A stretch of 64,000 bases of DNA from Xylocopa sonorina (taxonomy: Eukaryota > Arthropoda > Insecta > Hymenoptera > Apidae). Below, one piece after another: positions 26,147 through 37,344 of this stretch. Position 1 is the first letter of the stretch, and each line of letters begins with the position of its first letter. A model generated the notes under the pieces. The model had not been told where the DNA came from and made no database searches. It saw only the letters and a program-made list of their open reading frames with translations. Both the position numbers and the translations under genes were made by a program. Location of the stretch: contig NC_135202.1 in assembly GCF_050948175.1 (NCBI RefSeq), positions 8,866,001-8,930,000 of the forward strand, written 5' to 3'.

Positions 26147-27833
26147 TCACCTCCTACCACCCCCGTGGAGTCGCTCCATCGACGCCAGTATTTTACGGAG
26201 GAGCGTTGTAAAAATCGCATAAAAGCTTCCAACAGCTTGGACGATTTATACGCGTACGCTCCTCGCGATTTTATTTGCTACGCCGCTCGTGGCAGCTGGC
26301 TCTTTTTTCGTCGCTTGAATTTTGAGACGCTACTGGAACCGCGGAGTCATCCAGCGGCACGACTGTTTGGATTTGGAACAATATCGCGCGAGGGAGCAAT
26401 TATGTTTACGGTGTTTCAATTTAAGTTTCCAGGTATTACTACCCGGTGACTGGGGTGTTTCGATTAGCTCGAATAAATTGGATTTATTAGCGGTAATCGA
26501 ATTAACTGATGGCGGGTTAATGGAGGCCGGAATTGGGGCTACTTGCTTCGAAAGGGGTGGAATTATTTATAGAATGCCCGGTGGAAAGGGTATCGACGTT
26601 ATCGAGTACACGAGTCATTCTGATCTTCGTTTAGAAAACCAAAATTCTAAATTCAGACTTTGTTCAAAATTTCTCCAACCAAACCGTCGCCAGTCGAAAC
26701 CATTCCATTCACCCCCGACACTCGCAAATTCCAGCTAAACTCTACTGATGCGACGGTATCACGATCCCCATTCTGAAAGCCGTATCCACCCAATCGCCGG
26801 ATGATCTCGATGCTACTCGTTCGATCCCCGACGGAGGCTAATCCGGGTCTTGTCAAAACCACGTTGGATCGGGTGTTAGACAAACATCCCTCCCCTCTCG
26901 TTCTCCACCTTCTTCGTCGTTCGTCGATTCAACAGCACGGAGTCACAATGCCGATTTCACGCGTTGATAGTTCGAAAATGGTCCCCCTTTTCAACCCTTC
27001 CACGGGGCAGGAAGCAGGAACAGGACAATGTGTATCTAACAGTCAATTCGAGGACAATGCTCAGCTCTGGCTCCTGGTCTGTCGCAGCAGTCGCTTCGTA
27101 CTGTGTTTCCCCCCTTTTCTTTTTACTCTTCACCCCCCTCGACTGACGGAGGGGTTCCGCGTCAGCGACACGGGCCATTGTAACCGGATACACCCCGTTT
27201 AAGGGGTGGCTCCTTGATACACTGGGGTGGATCGTAACTAGTTGCCACTTAATTTGCCACCGTTGGAGAGGGTCGATAGCCCTGCCGCAAGTCCGTCCGG
27301 ATTGGCCAAATCGATCGGCGTACGCGCGGATACGCGGCGCGTCGAACCGTTTACGCTCCATTGCGGCACGATTCGCGAAACGGTGCTGACTGAAAGGAAC
27401 AGCTCGCCCGGAATTTTATCTCTCGCCCCTCTCGAAACGACGTTTTCGTTTCTCGCTTTATCTAACCACTGTCTATGCCCCGTCCGTTTACTCGACGATT
27501 TATGCGGTTACTCGGAATTGAATTCCCCGGTTATTGCCAGGCGTAAATTTAATGGGGATTAGATTGGGGAGGGGAAAAAAGGAACGTATCGGAATTGCTA
27601 ATTCCACGGCTGCTATCGACGGTGTTACCAGAATATCGCGCGGCGCACAATGGCGCTATAATTCTTATCAGAGTCTCAGCTAAACGCCCTGTACCAATTA
27701 AATCACGATCTTTCAATTTCAATCGAACGATACCCACTCGAAGACTATCTAACCGCGTATATATAATTCACCGATTCGTCAGGTATAACCGCGACCGTAA
27801 TTAATCTAACGGAATCGCAATTCTCTGTTGCAG

Positions 27834-28106
27834 GTGAAGGTCTGGTTCCAGAACCGACGGACGAAGCACAAGCGTATGCAGCAAGAGGAGGAGGCGAAGG
27901 CGCAGCAGCAATCCGGGGGCGGCGGTGGTGGAGGCGGGGGTGGCGGGGGTGGCGGTGGTAACGCGAACAACAATTCCAACAACAAGAACACCCATCACGT
28001 GAGCAAATGGCAGCAGGAGACCGGCGACTACCACCACGAGGAGGAGGAGGAAGAGGAGCACATCGATCCGGAGGCAGAGGAATGTTCCAGCGGCTCGGAG
28101 GCGTAG
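27834..28106 (+). CDS. ems: ems last coding exon: homeodomain helix 3, poly-Gly, acidic C-terminus
   Basis: The exon begins directly after TTGCAG and encodes homeodomain residues 45-60, VKVWFQNRRTKHKRMQ (27834-27881), the DNA-recognition helix with W48, F49, Q50, N51 and R53. Q50 is the residue that prefers TAATTA/TAATTG-type sites. Then come an acidic/Gln segment, an uninterrupted run of 15 Gly codons (27915-27959), an Asn-rich spacer, THHVSKW and a Glu-rich tail (EEEEEEE..IDPEAEE) ending CSSGSEA and TAG at 28104-28106. THHVSKW plus the acidic IDPEAEE stretch corresponds to the conserved C-terminal THHINRW..EEID block of Emx proteins. The Gly run sits where vertebrate Emx has a short linker and is probably a lineage-specific expansion. 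Visible protein is 270 residues, N-terminus missing. Confidence 0.97.
   Translation: MKVWFQNRRTKHKRMQQEEEAKAQQQSGGGGGGGGGGGGGGGNANNNSNNKNTHHVSKWQQETGDYHHEEEEEEEHIDPEAEECSSGSEA
27915..27959 (+). repeat. GGN repeat encoding 15 Gly in ems
   Basis: Fifteen consecutive GGN codons with mixed third bases (GGG, GGC, GGT, GGA). The impurity argues against very recent slippage, but the tract remains a likely length polymorphism. The coding strand is G-rich, with three GGGGG blocks. Confidence 0.9.
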
Positions 28107-29489
28107 CTAGACGTTCTCTGCCTGGACTAAAGTGCCAGGAGTTGCGTTCAGACCGACGAGCAACGTCCCTGGGGCTCGCATCGTTCGAGTCGCGTACCAC
28201 TCGATGGGTCGTGTCACAGTCGAACGTGCATCGAGACGTGGAGGAGAGGAGGGCCTTCACGGTGCTGCACGGTGGGCGAATTCGGTGCAATCGATGGAAT
28301 TGCCGGGTCGTATCGAGCGAGAAATTGGAATCGGAGACGGGACGCACCTTTGGGGAGGCGCGAGGAATAGAATGGAATTGTATTTTTATTCAGAATGTCC
28401 AAAGATTACGTGGAGTTTCCAAGTTTGGAGAGATCGAGGGACGAGGAGTAGTTTTGAGATGCGAGCAGAAGTACTTGGATGAAATCGCTGAAGTAACTTC
28501 GAAGATGGTGAGTGGTGTGCTAACATTCGAGCAAGCTCGGCACCGCGCGAGAAGAAACTGCTGGTAAAAACCAAAAATTTATTACAATTCTGAGAGGAAT
28601 TCTACGGAACGAGATGGCGAACAGTCATAAGCCTCTCGAGTATGCGAAGGAATTGTTCGAGTGCCATGGCTGGAATTACGCGGAATTCCAAAGATTCTAC
28701 AAAGGAACGTGTATCAGCTGCAAAATAAATCAAAGCGTGTACGAGGAGGCTAGAGTCAATCGAGGAAGAACACCAACGTGAACAGAGTTGAAGAAGGAAT
28801 TGCGTGTCCCGTGAATTTCCAAAGATTGCAGCAACGAACACGACTGAGACGAGACGAAACGCGCGCCGCGTTTCGCTGGTGATAATCGCTCGACGCCCAA
28901 CGACTCCCACGATCGTCGACGGTACGTTACCGGAAGACTGTGGATCTCCCTGTTGGCAAGACTGACACAGTTCCCCTATCTGTCGAAGTATGCTCACGAA
29001 AAAGAGCTCTCGAGAGTCTAGCGACGGAATTGCGCGGGCTTTCGAACAGCTCGGAAGCCGGATAATGGAGGCATTGTTCCTCTAGACTAGACGAAGCCAA
29101 ATGGACGAGTTTCCGGCGGAAACGGCGGCGTCGTGGAACCCCGAACGCTTCGGAGAACGCATCGCGGACTGAACTTTCCCCTCTTCTCGGTGGAATCGCG
29201 TCCCTTTCGCGCGGCAACGATATCAATTTCATCCCCCTCCGTGTTTCTCTTCTTTTCTTTCTTTTTTTTACCATAGTTCCTCGAGCAATTTACAGAAAGA
29301 CGCAGAGGGAATATTCCACGGGAACGTCGATTTCGCGAACGTTCCTCCGGAATATTGGGGCAGAGGAGAAGAGGGTGAGGCGGTTGGGGATGGAGGGATC
29401 GGAACCAGGCCCAAGTTTAATCCCCGGTAGATCGTCGTGCGTTTCACACGCATCTTGCCATAGATCGTCCGATGGCGGAACGGAGCCAG

Positions 29490-29497
29490 TGTACATA
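29490..29497 (+). promoter_or_regulatory. Pumilio-type element TGTACATA
   Basis: An exact match to the PUF/Pumilio consensus TGTANATA. It sits immediately before and adjoining the first AATAAA. Confidence 0.5.
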
Positions 29498-29503
29498 AAT
29501 AAA
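29498..29503 (+). terminator. Possible proximal poly(A) signal AATAAA
   Basis: AATAAA in the sequence CATAAATAAATATC, about 1.39 kb after the ems stop. If used, the mRNA would keep one Pumilio element and lose three. Confidence 0.4.
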
Positions 29504-29636
29504 TATCGAGAAGAATCGTAGACTGTGATCCGCGATGGATCAGCCGTCTCGCGTCTCGCTAGGAAACGACGAGAGAGGATCGATCCTTTACTCGAAACGG
29601 AAGGACCCGTGTCCCCTGTATGTGTGCGTGTATCGG

Positions 29637-29644
29637 TGTAAATA
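29637..29644 (+). promoter_or_regulatory. Pumilio-type element TGTAAATA
   Basis: An exact TGTANATA match between the two candidate poly(A) signals. Confidence 0.5.
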
Positions 29645-29710
29645 GTTGAATGGAGGGGAACGTGATCGCGCGAAGGAAGCTGATCACCGGTATAGTATAG
29701 ATAATTGTTG

Positions 29711-29732
29711 AAAAAGAGAAAGAGAGAGAGAG
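29711..29732. repeat. GA-rich tract in 3' UTR
   Basis: An A/G-only run (AAAAAGAGAAAGAGAGAGAGAG) in the probable 3' UTR. Confidence 0.7.
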
Positions 29733-30284
29733 TGGGAGGGAGAGCAAGAGGACGAGTGTTTGTCGATGACGCGTGGACACGTGCAACTGAAAATGAGAAA
29801 CGAGCATGGAGGAGGAGATTGAGAGTGCCAAACTTCGTAATCTTTTTAGAGAGTGAAGAATCCCAGTGTAAACTCGAGTTGTACTTGCGAATTGTACTTA
29901 ACCCCGTCGTTGTCCCACGAGCGACCAGTATTTCCCTTCTGTCGAATCGATGTCCGAGATGTACCGACGATTTAAATTATTATATCGATTACGTTAGCCG
30001 GACAGCTGGGCGTGGCGGCTGCGAGGATCGTTCGCGAGGAATCGTCGTTTTCTTTACCTCTGTTACTCGCTTCGCGGATGGGGGTTATATGTATCGTGCA
30101 TACGTATATCTCTCTTCCGTAGGTTTCTCGAGGAGACTAGGAGAGGATTAGTCGAGGTGAAAGAATGGAATCGATCCGGGCGAGATTCGAATCGGGAACT
30201 CGACGCCGCTGGAAACTCGTCCGGATCGGGATGGATCGTAATTCCTGGCGAACGATCGGGCCGCACCGCTCGACCGGTCCGTTT

Positions 30285-30303
30285 TGTAAATACTCTGTAC
30301 ATA
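30285..30303 (+). promoter_or_regulatory. Paired Pumilio-type elements
   Basis: TGTAAATA (30285-30292) and TGTACATA (30296-30303) are separated by only three bases, about 90 bp before the distal poly(A) signal. Paired PUF sites near the 3' end are typical of translationally repressed maternal or neural mRNAs. That role is inferred. Confidence 0.55.
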
Positions 30304-30391
30304 AAAGAATTGTGATTTTACTCGGCGTGCAAAACGCGTAGGATTGCACGGTCATTCGGATGATTCAGTTCGTGTTCTAACGATATAGCGA

Positions 30392-30397
30392 AATAAA
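30392..30397 (+). terminator. Probable distal poly(A) signal AATAAA
   Basis: AATAAA in GCGAAATAAATTATATC, about 2.29 kb after the stop. C/T-rich sequence follows, and there is an abrupt change of base composition after about 30.44 kb. Confidence 0.5.
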
Positions 30398-30540
30398 TTA
30401 TATCATCTCTTCACGACAGCACGTCTCTGCGTTTCATTCGTCAACCAGCCTTGAATCCGGCCAGATGGATTAGCTTGCCGTCGAGAGAGAAGACTAGCGA
30501 AGTGAACCAGAAAATTCTACCTCGACGTGTCCACGATCTA

Positions 30541-30960
30541 CGAACATTTTCAAATCTTCCCTTCGATCGATGGAAAATCAAGTCATCGTCCTCGACACAA
30601 CGTCCTTCCAAAACTCACTGCAAACATTTAACAAGCCACTCTCCAAATCAACGTCCTACCACATAATTCGCCATCTTTGAAGCGCTCTTCAACATCCTCC
30701 TTATCAATTACACTACAGTCAGCAAGGACTTGAGAATCCTCGTCTACATCCAGCCAAACAATTTGCAATGCATGCAACCCATCAACAACGCTCCAACAAT
30801 CGCCACGAAATCCAGCATGAAAATTGAACAATTTATACTCCAACTAACAAGAACGCGAGAAATCTGCTTCCGAACCGACAGGACTCCGACAAATCCAAAT
30901 TTACATCCTACAAAGTAACCCACGATCATCGAAGCATCGCCAGCATCCTTTTCACTAACT
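30541..30960. other. C/A-rich, G-poor strand-skewed block
   Basis: A hand count over 420 bp gives about 130 C and 50 G on the + strand, with A also exceeding T. Flanking DNA is balanced. It begins within about 120 bp of the ems distal poly(A) site. No repeat unit or protein match is visible. Confidence 0.7.
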
Positions 30961-33900
30961 CTTGGAATGATCCACGCTGAACGAGGTGAACTCGGTTCGA
31001 GAAGAAGACACAATGGCTCGGCTCGAACCCTGTTTCACTCGTCCAAAGGTAGATATCGCTAGCACGGAAGCGACGTTTCTGCTTTTTCGCAGGCTACCGG
31101 CCCGATCGTTGTCGATAATCGCTTTGTAATCGCCGCCTCGAGGACGAATAATTACGCGTGCGGCCGGCTAGCCCGTAATTAACCGAGCCTCGTCTGTCCG
31201 AAACAACGGATATGCGAGAGGCGAACACTTCGCGAAGAGTAATTATTTTTCCAACGAATTGCCGGCTCTCCACGGGTCCGCCACTTTCGTGAACTCTAAC
31301 AGTAGCCCTTAACCCGCACTTATCGGTTGACAATTTAATAGCGAATCGTGACGATCTCGCAGACGGTTCGGGCGAAAGGTTACTTTTTAAAGTGAAGAAT
31401 ATTCTCTGAGAAGAATTAGACGGTACAATCGTTTTTTTGGCATTTTATCAACTTCTTCGCGATTTTTTAAATCTATCCATTGGACTCAGATGAACCATTT
31501 TCTCTGACAGTGTTCGATAACATAATCTTATGTCCATCGAATATTAAACGAGTTATTTGCGCGAAATTCGTTGCGAAAGGTAATTGGGGACTGCACGAGG
31601 CGATAATTAAGCGCGTTAATTGGAAGCTTGATGGAGGGTTGATAATTAAGCCCAGAAGGGTAGGGGACGTCGATCGCCAATTAATAGATCTCATAGTTCA
31701 TCGGTGTCTGCCTCTTGTCGACAGTTCGCAGGTCCATTTTCAGCGTGGTACGTCGCCCTTACGGGCTGGCTCATTAATATTCGCGCGAGCCGCTCGTCCT
31801 TAATCGATGATTACCCGGCGACCTGGCAATTAGCGCATCACTCGGTTCCTATCGATCCTCTTTATCGTCGACGATCTCGTCCCACGTTCACATCTCAGCT
31901 TTTTGCCTCGTTCTGGGTACGAGGCTACCGGACAGCCTGTCTTCGAAAAGCAATTATTTTTATAGGCATCTCTTTCGAACAGTGCTACTTGTTCCATTTT
32001 TCTTCGGATTTCCCTCCGTCAAACTTCGTCGAAGAAGTGAAATTGGAGCAGAAAAACCGCGTCTAAGCTGATCTTCTTGGCATATCCGAAGGCCACGCAC
32101 ACATAAAACTATCCAGCGTGGAGGGAATATCTGTTATCCAACGAGCTCGAACGTCCGCGTACAGTCGAAACTAGAGAAAGATGACCAACGGGAAAGAAAG
32201 AACGACGCGGTGCGAGGGAAAAGGAAGAACGGACGAAACAGCGACGGGGAACCGGTGCGCGAAGGGTGGGAGTCGTCGAGGGCCGCGAGTTCAGAACTGC
32301 TAATTATGTAAATTGCCGGTGTTGCAAATTACCCTCACAGTTTGCGTTCATTCTGCACACAATCCACACGGTCCCTGCACACCTCGCACGGAATCCATCC
32401 CCTCGGATACTGTTACTTCCTTCGAGAAAGAGAGCCTCCGCGGATCGATGGAGGAGAAGGCGAACGGTACGCACACGCGTGAGAGAGTGGAAACAGAGGA
32501 TCCTCGAGAGATGGAACGAGATCCTCCTTGTACCCATGACACGCTGCCCGTTCGTCATAACCGGTATTCGACGAACGCGTTCCTAGTGGCGTACGATATT
32601 TAGTCGCAGCGAGAATTCGGTGCCGTGGATGTGTTCTCTGTTCGCGACTCTCGCGAGGTTATTCTTTACGGTTTTGTTCGATTGGAAATGGGTTTCGTCG
32701 AAAGTCGATGGGAAGAGAAGCGGTCGAGACGAGTCATAAGTCACGGTAAACGATCTGATAATTGAGCCTCGGTATCTTCCAGAAGCTTCAACTAGCCAAT
32801 AAACCTGGGAACACGTCTGGCCAACACCGTCGTATTTTATCCACGACCAGTTGGAACACTGTTATCAGGGGCTTACCTCGCGCAAAACCACGAACTTCGA
32901 ATCACAGTTCTGTATGCCATAACCAGAGCCATTAAACCGAACGATCGATCATCGCCGTAAATGGTATCGTTCTACCTGATGCGAGCGTGTTGCCCGGCGC
33001 TTGAACGATACTAAACCATCGCCGAGTGGAAGTTAATCGATGGCATAATCGACGAGCCCAATAAAATTCCGCGCTTCCACGCGGATTAATATACGTTCGC
33101 GGCGTGGCAACGGCGTATCATTAGCTCTATTTTGGAAACCTGCTGAAAGGGAGATAGAGCGGGAGCCGGTGGAAACCGGTTGGAATCGCGTTGGCTATTA
33201 CGGGACCCGCGTCGAATCGATATGATTGAGTGGAATACCGTAGCGTTTCGAACGGTTTCACGACGCTGCAACGCTGCGCGGAGTAATTGAACTATCGCAA
33301 ACGCGGAACAAGTGTGCCACATTGTTGCAGGCTTTCGGTTACAATTTTCTCTCTGGACGTCGGTTTCAGTCTCGAAGCTGGAAAAATCGTAACTCGTTGC
33401 ACGAGCTTTGTATAAGAGTGCGGTCACCTCTTGTTGGATGTCCTTCGGGAAACCGCAATTACCCGCGAGCGAACGTTTGAAAACGCGCGTTTACCCCGGT
33501 GGAATCTCTTACGTTCTCTCTCTGAAATTTATTCCACGTGAACGCGAGGATAGAGGCAGATACGTCAATTCCGCGTGCAAATTACACGCGCGTCTCCATC
33601 GGTTACCAGCGTGGGTCATTAGCGTATCGGTTCTCCGGTTTCGTCCTTGCTCTTCTAATTACGGGTCGCGCCCGTTCGTGCGGCACGTGAAGACGTCACG
33701 TAACGCTTTTAGAGGCCCAACGAACGAGAGTCGCGGGGATGCCAGGGGAGGGTTTCCAGAGGGAGACAGGGAGATTCCGTTCCGATTGCCTCGCGCACGT
33801 CACGCGGAGAGATACGCGGACGCTGGCATTAAAGCCAGCCCGTACAACCGCGAGGGACGCGGAATCGTCAATTACCCGAGAACCACTTCCTGAACGAGCT

Positions 33901-36390
33901 GCGTGCCCGAACTTCTTCATCCTCGGCCCCGGCCACTTATCCTCCCTAATTTACGCGCCTCCTCTCATCCCCCTTTCTCCCCCCTTTCTCTCCCTTTCTC
34001 CCCCTTTGGCGCTCGCGTTGCTTCGTGCCTCCGAAACGCGGCTCTTCCGTTCCTTGCCGAGGACTTTCACCTTTTACCAGGCTCGCGAATCAACATCGTT
34101 CCTCGTATTGTTCCTTCCCGACTTGTTCTCCGTGGAACGAACATCACGTCGATTCTTGGTCCATCCAGTATTACACGGGACGTCTCCGTGGGAGATTAGA
34201 ATTTTCAGAACGTATCGAGGGCATATTTCTCTCGGATAATTCGTAGACGGTATCTACGAATCTGTTCCCTCCCTTGTTTCTCGTTCATCGAAACACGGTC
34301 CCGATAAAGTGGACCGTGCACACGAACAAATCGTTTAATCCAAGCCGAGGCCCGATCGAGGTAATGACGGCCATAAACTGCAGCCGCAGAAGGGTGCACG
34401 ATACACGGGGGAAGGAGAAACGGAGAAGAAAGAGAGGGCACGGTTCCTGGGCCCGAGCAGAATTGGGCCTGACAGGCGAAATGGGCCTCGTGGTCCCGGG
34501 CCACGTATACCTGCCCTCCTCCTCATCCTCCTGCTTCTTCTTCTACTCTTCTTCTTCTTCTTCCTCCCGTTGCGCGCCGTACGGTCGGTGCGTCTCCCAC
34601 AAGACCGTTTCTCTTTCTCTTGTTTCTCGGACAGACGTGCAACTCGGATGCCACAAGCCTGGGATCCCAGATGGAGGATCCGGTTCCAGGAATCGAGCGT
34701 GTAAAACATCGGTTAAAGGCGTGCTTTCCGAGTGGGAATCGATGGGAAAACAATGGCCCGACAGCTCCTAAAGTGTCTGACAAATGTTCCGCGCGTGTTG
34801 CCCACAGCGTACGAGACCGTCGCGGATTTTTTAATACCGCGGAAAATTTGCCAGCACCCCCTTCGACGACGATCTTCGAGCGTTTTACGATCCTTCGTTA
34901 CTTTACGAGAGTCCTCGAATTTTTGTCCAACTTCAAAATTCGCTTCCCCTCTCATTCGTCTCCGGACCGTCCCCGCGAGCACGAACTTTTTACACAAAAA
35001 CAGCGTCATCCGCGTTAGGCATTTCCGATCGGTCCAGCCAATAAGTCACTGGCCGCGAGCCTGAGCGGATGTTTGCATTTGAATAACACGCCTGGCGACA
35101 CGAGCTTTTTCCACGAATGTGTGCCGCGAGACAAATGGTCGCTAGAACGCCAGGTCGGGTCCACCGTGGACCACCGAGACGACCAGGTAAGCACGCTCGT
35201 AAAATCGAAATTAAAGCTGGATTAAACGGTTCGAGGAGGACCGTGGTTCTTCCACCGATCGATCGCTGATTCTTCGACTTTCTCCTTGGTCACGAGGTCG
35301 CGAGACGATTCTCCGAGATCGTCTTCTCCTTCGCTCGGAATCTCTCGAACCAGGGACGATGGAGGGCAGTACACGCGTAGAATTGAAAAAATGAATTCAA
35401 GTCGGATCGTTAATTAACGCTAATACGGTGAATCCGAGCGGCGCGCACGCGGAAGCCTGGAAACTTTTAACCGGGCGTTGATCGCGCTCCCGGAAGCCGT
35501 GGAACCGGCCGTCGACGCAACGGGGGTCAAGCGATCCGCTTAATTTCGAGACAGAAATCGGCGGAATTGCGGCCGTTCACGGTAGGCTGAGCAACATCGA
35601 GGAAGACGTTAGCCACGATATGATTAGAGGCGAGAACTCGCGGCCAGATCGATAGGGGAAGGTTAACGGCGTGGAAATCGCGACTGCCTGCAATTTCCCT
35701 CGTCGCTTCCTGCATCGAAACGCCGCGGTGAATATATACGCGCGCCCATTGGCGCCCCGTGTTCAACCAAGACCAGATCGATTCGAGGGTTATTGATTCT
35801 TCGCCGCGTCTCGATCTGTTATCCGATGAAAATCGTTTTTCTCACCGCGTCGCGTTTCTACGGAGGATCGAGAGAACCGTTTACGATCGCGTTTACGACT
35901 GGAAAATTGATACGGTTGACTCGACGAGCCTGCTTAATGGAAATCGAAAATCTGCCAGGGTTTACGAACGATCGAAGAAGAAAGCGAGAGGACCAGGTTT
36001 TAAAAAAGAGACGGGTTAAATCGTCTAAAGATCCCCGCTGGTTCACAGTTCAACAAACTCCTCGGCAAACATACCCATTTCTCCGTCCTCCTCTGGCCCG
36101 TTTACCCCCGTGGCCTGGCCATCGAGGGATCGAAGTCACCGGTGAACACAAATTCGCGTGTCCCATCTAATACCATAAATCTGTCATCCGGCGGCGGGGG
36201 AACAAGCTCGTTTGACTCGCGCTGCTTTGTCGGTGTGGAACGCGACGGAATTCGCAATTTAGGCCCGTAGCCGGGCCGCGCGTGTAAGAATCAGTCCAAT
36301 CGAGGGGATCTCCGTGGAGGCAGGCGCGGTCCCGCGCGCGAGAAGGAGATAATTCTTTAAGGGGGCCCCATCGTACGTACTCGCGTACAC

Positions 36391-36430
36391 ACACACACAC
36401 GCACACACACATACGTATATACGTATATAG
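36391..36430. repeat. CA/TA microsatellite
   Basis: (AC)n with one G interruption, followed by ATACGTATATACGTATATAG, an alternating purine-pyrimidine run. Confidence 0.8.
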
Positions 36431-37167
36431 ACGCGGCTCTTTCTCTTTCCGCCCCGTTATCTCCGCTCTCTTCACAAGGTGTTCCGTTGGCGAACGGACA
36501 ACGAGCCGAGGTGGAAGTGTCGGGCCTTCAGCGCTCCCTTCCTCCCCCGTCCCGCCCTCCCTGGATACACCCCCGACAATATTGTAAACAAAATGGTACC
36601 AGTATTTCATTGGTAACCCGACACCCCCTTCGTTGAACCCACACGCATCGCCTTCCGGCCGCCTCTTCGTTTCTTCTTACTCGCTCCTTTTTCTTCCTCT
36701 TACCCTTGTTGTTTCTCTCGTTCGGTTCTTCCCTCTTTTTTCTTTTTTTTACTCCCGAACGCTTGTCTCGTAGGGATTTGCGTATCTTTTTTTTTAAATT
36801 CAGAGAGGTTTAGGGTTTTTGGTGGATTTTTAAAGGGGTGGTAGAGAGAGAGGTTTGCGAAGATCGTATGGTCGGGGTGTCGTTATTGAGGGCGAAGGGG
36901 GTGGATAACCAGATGTTGCTCGAAATGGTGGAGTAGATTAGCCGAGGCGCGAGAGGTGACGTTAATCCCGGGTACCGAACGAAAGTCCCTTTCACGAGGC
37001 TGAAAAGGCAACGCGATATCTAAGAAGAAGTCATCTAGTATTTCACGCGGCTTCAATTGAGTCCTAACAATCCCAACCGCGAAGTGTCTACCAGCGATCG
37101 TAAGAAGTACCCCGAGTCCAGGTGCGCTCATAGTAAACCGATGTCAAGGAATCTCGCTCTGATAATA

Positions 37168-37344
37168 GGGACTGGTTCCACGCAGTCTATATACGGCTGC
37201 CAGAAACCGATCCGGGCGTTTCACTTTGATCTCGGGAACTGGTCTCGAGGAATCACCCAGGCTAACCCCTGAGTCCTACGTGAAATTTCACTCTGGCCAA
37301 GGAAACTGGTTCCCAGGAACAACACGATCGCAGAAACTGGTCCC
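37168..37344 (+). promoter_or_regulatory. Four ACTGGT(T/C) motifs, Grainyhead-like
   Basis: GGGACTGGTTCC (37168-37179), AACTGGTCT (37237-37245), AACTGGTTCC (37304-37313) and AACTGGTCCC (37335-37344) lie within 177 bp in the same orientation. They resemble the Grainyhead consensus AACYGGTTT but none is an exact match. Confidence 0.25.

Larger units (their letters stand above)
14085..27833 (+). other. ems: ems intron 2 (13.7 kb), splits the homeodomain
   Basis: The intron is phase 0, with a GTAACA donor and a TTCTCTGTTGCAG acceptor. I see no second gene. Features inside are hairpins at 14553-14591, 19825-19845 and 21737-21774, a CG tract at 15131, a Pho-type site at 15316-15326 (CGCCATCTTGG) and another on the - strand at 24236-24246. 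There is a CT tract at 26121-26146 and several blocks of several hundred bases open in many frames at once (for example 22.4-22.85 and 25.0-25.5 kb). The open blocks reflect CpG-rich, stop-poor composition and do not look like coding sequence. The segments at 14.79-14.96 and 26.64-26.96 kb are noticeably rich in C and A on the + strand. Confidence 0.88.
28107..30420 (+). other. ems: Probable ems 3' UTR (end approximate)
   Basis: About 2.3 kb after the stop codon contains no protein-like frame. I end it after the AATAAA at 30392-30397. An earlier AATAAA at 29498-29503 could give a shorter form of about 1.4 kb. The four TGTA(A/C)ATA octamers (29490, 29637, 30285, 30296) lie on the + strand at or after the first signal and support transcription through this region. 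Two TGTGAT K-box motifs (29524-29529, 30311-30316) could be miR-2/13-family targets. The exact end and use of the two signals are inferred. Confidence 0.6.
30421..36780. other. Intergenic: no gene seen
   Basis: No frame here has recognisable family motifs on either strand. The first part (30541-30960) is strongly depleted in G on the + strand. The rest holds pyrimidine-rich tracts (34517-34566, CCT/CTT repeats), a CA/TA microsatellite at 36391-36430 and many TAATTA-type cores. Frames of 100-165 codons at 33.7-34.8 kb overlap on both strands and are low-complexity (Arg/Ser/Leu), so I take them as chance. Confidence 0.7.

Noticed and set aside
27745..28347. 200-codon antisense frame over ems exon 3
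   Set aside because: It mirrors the Gly-rich and Glu-rich ems coding sequence and gives Arg/Pro/Ser low-complexity protein. It is a shadow of the real exon.
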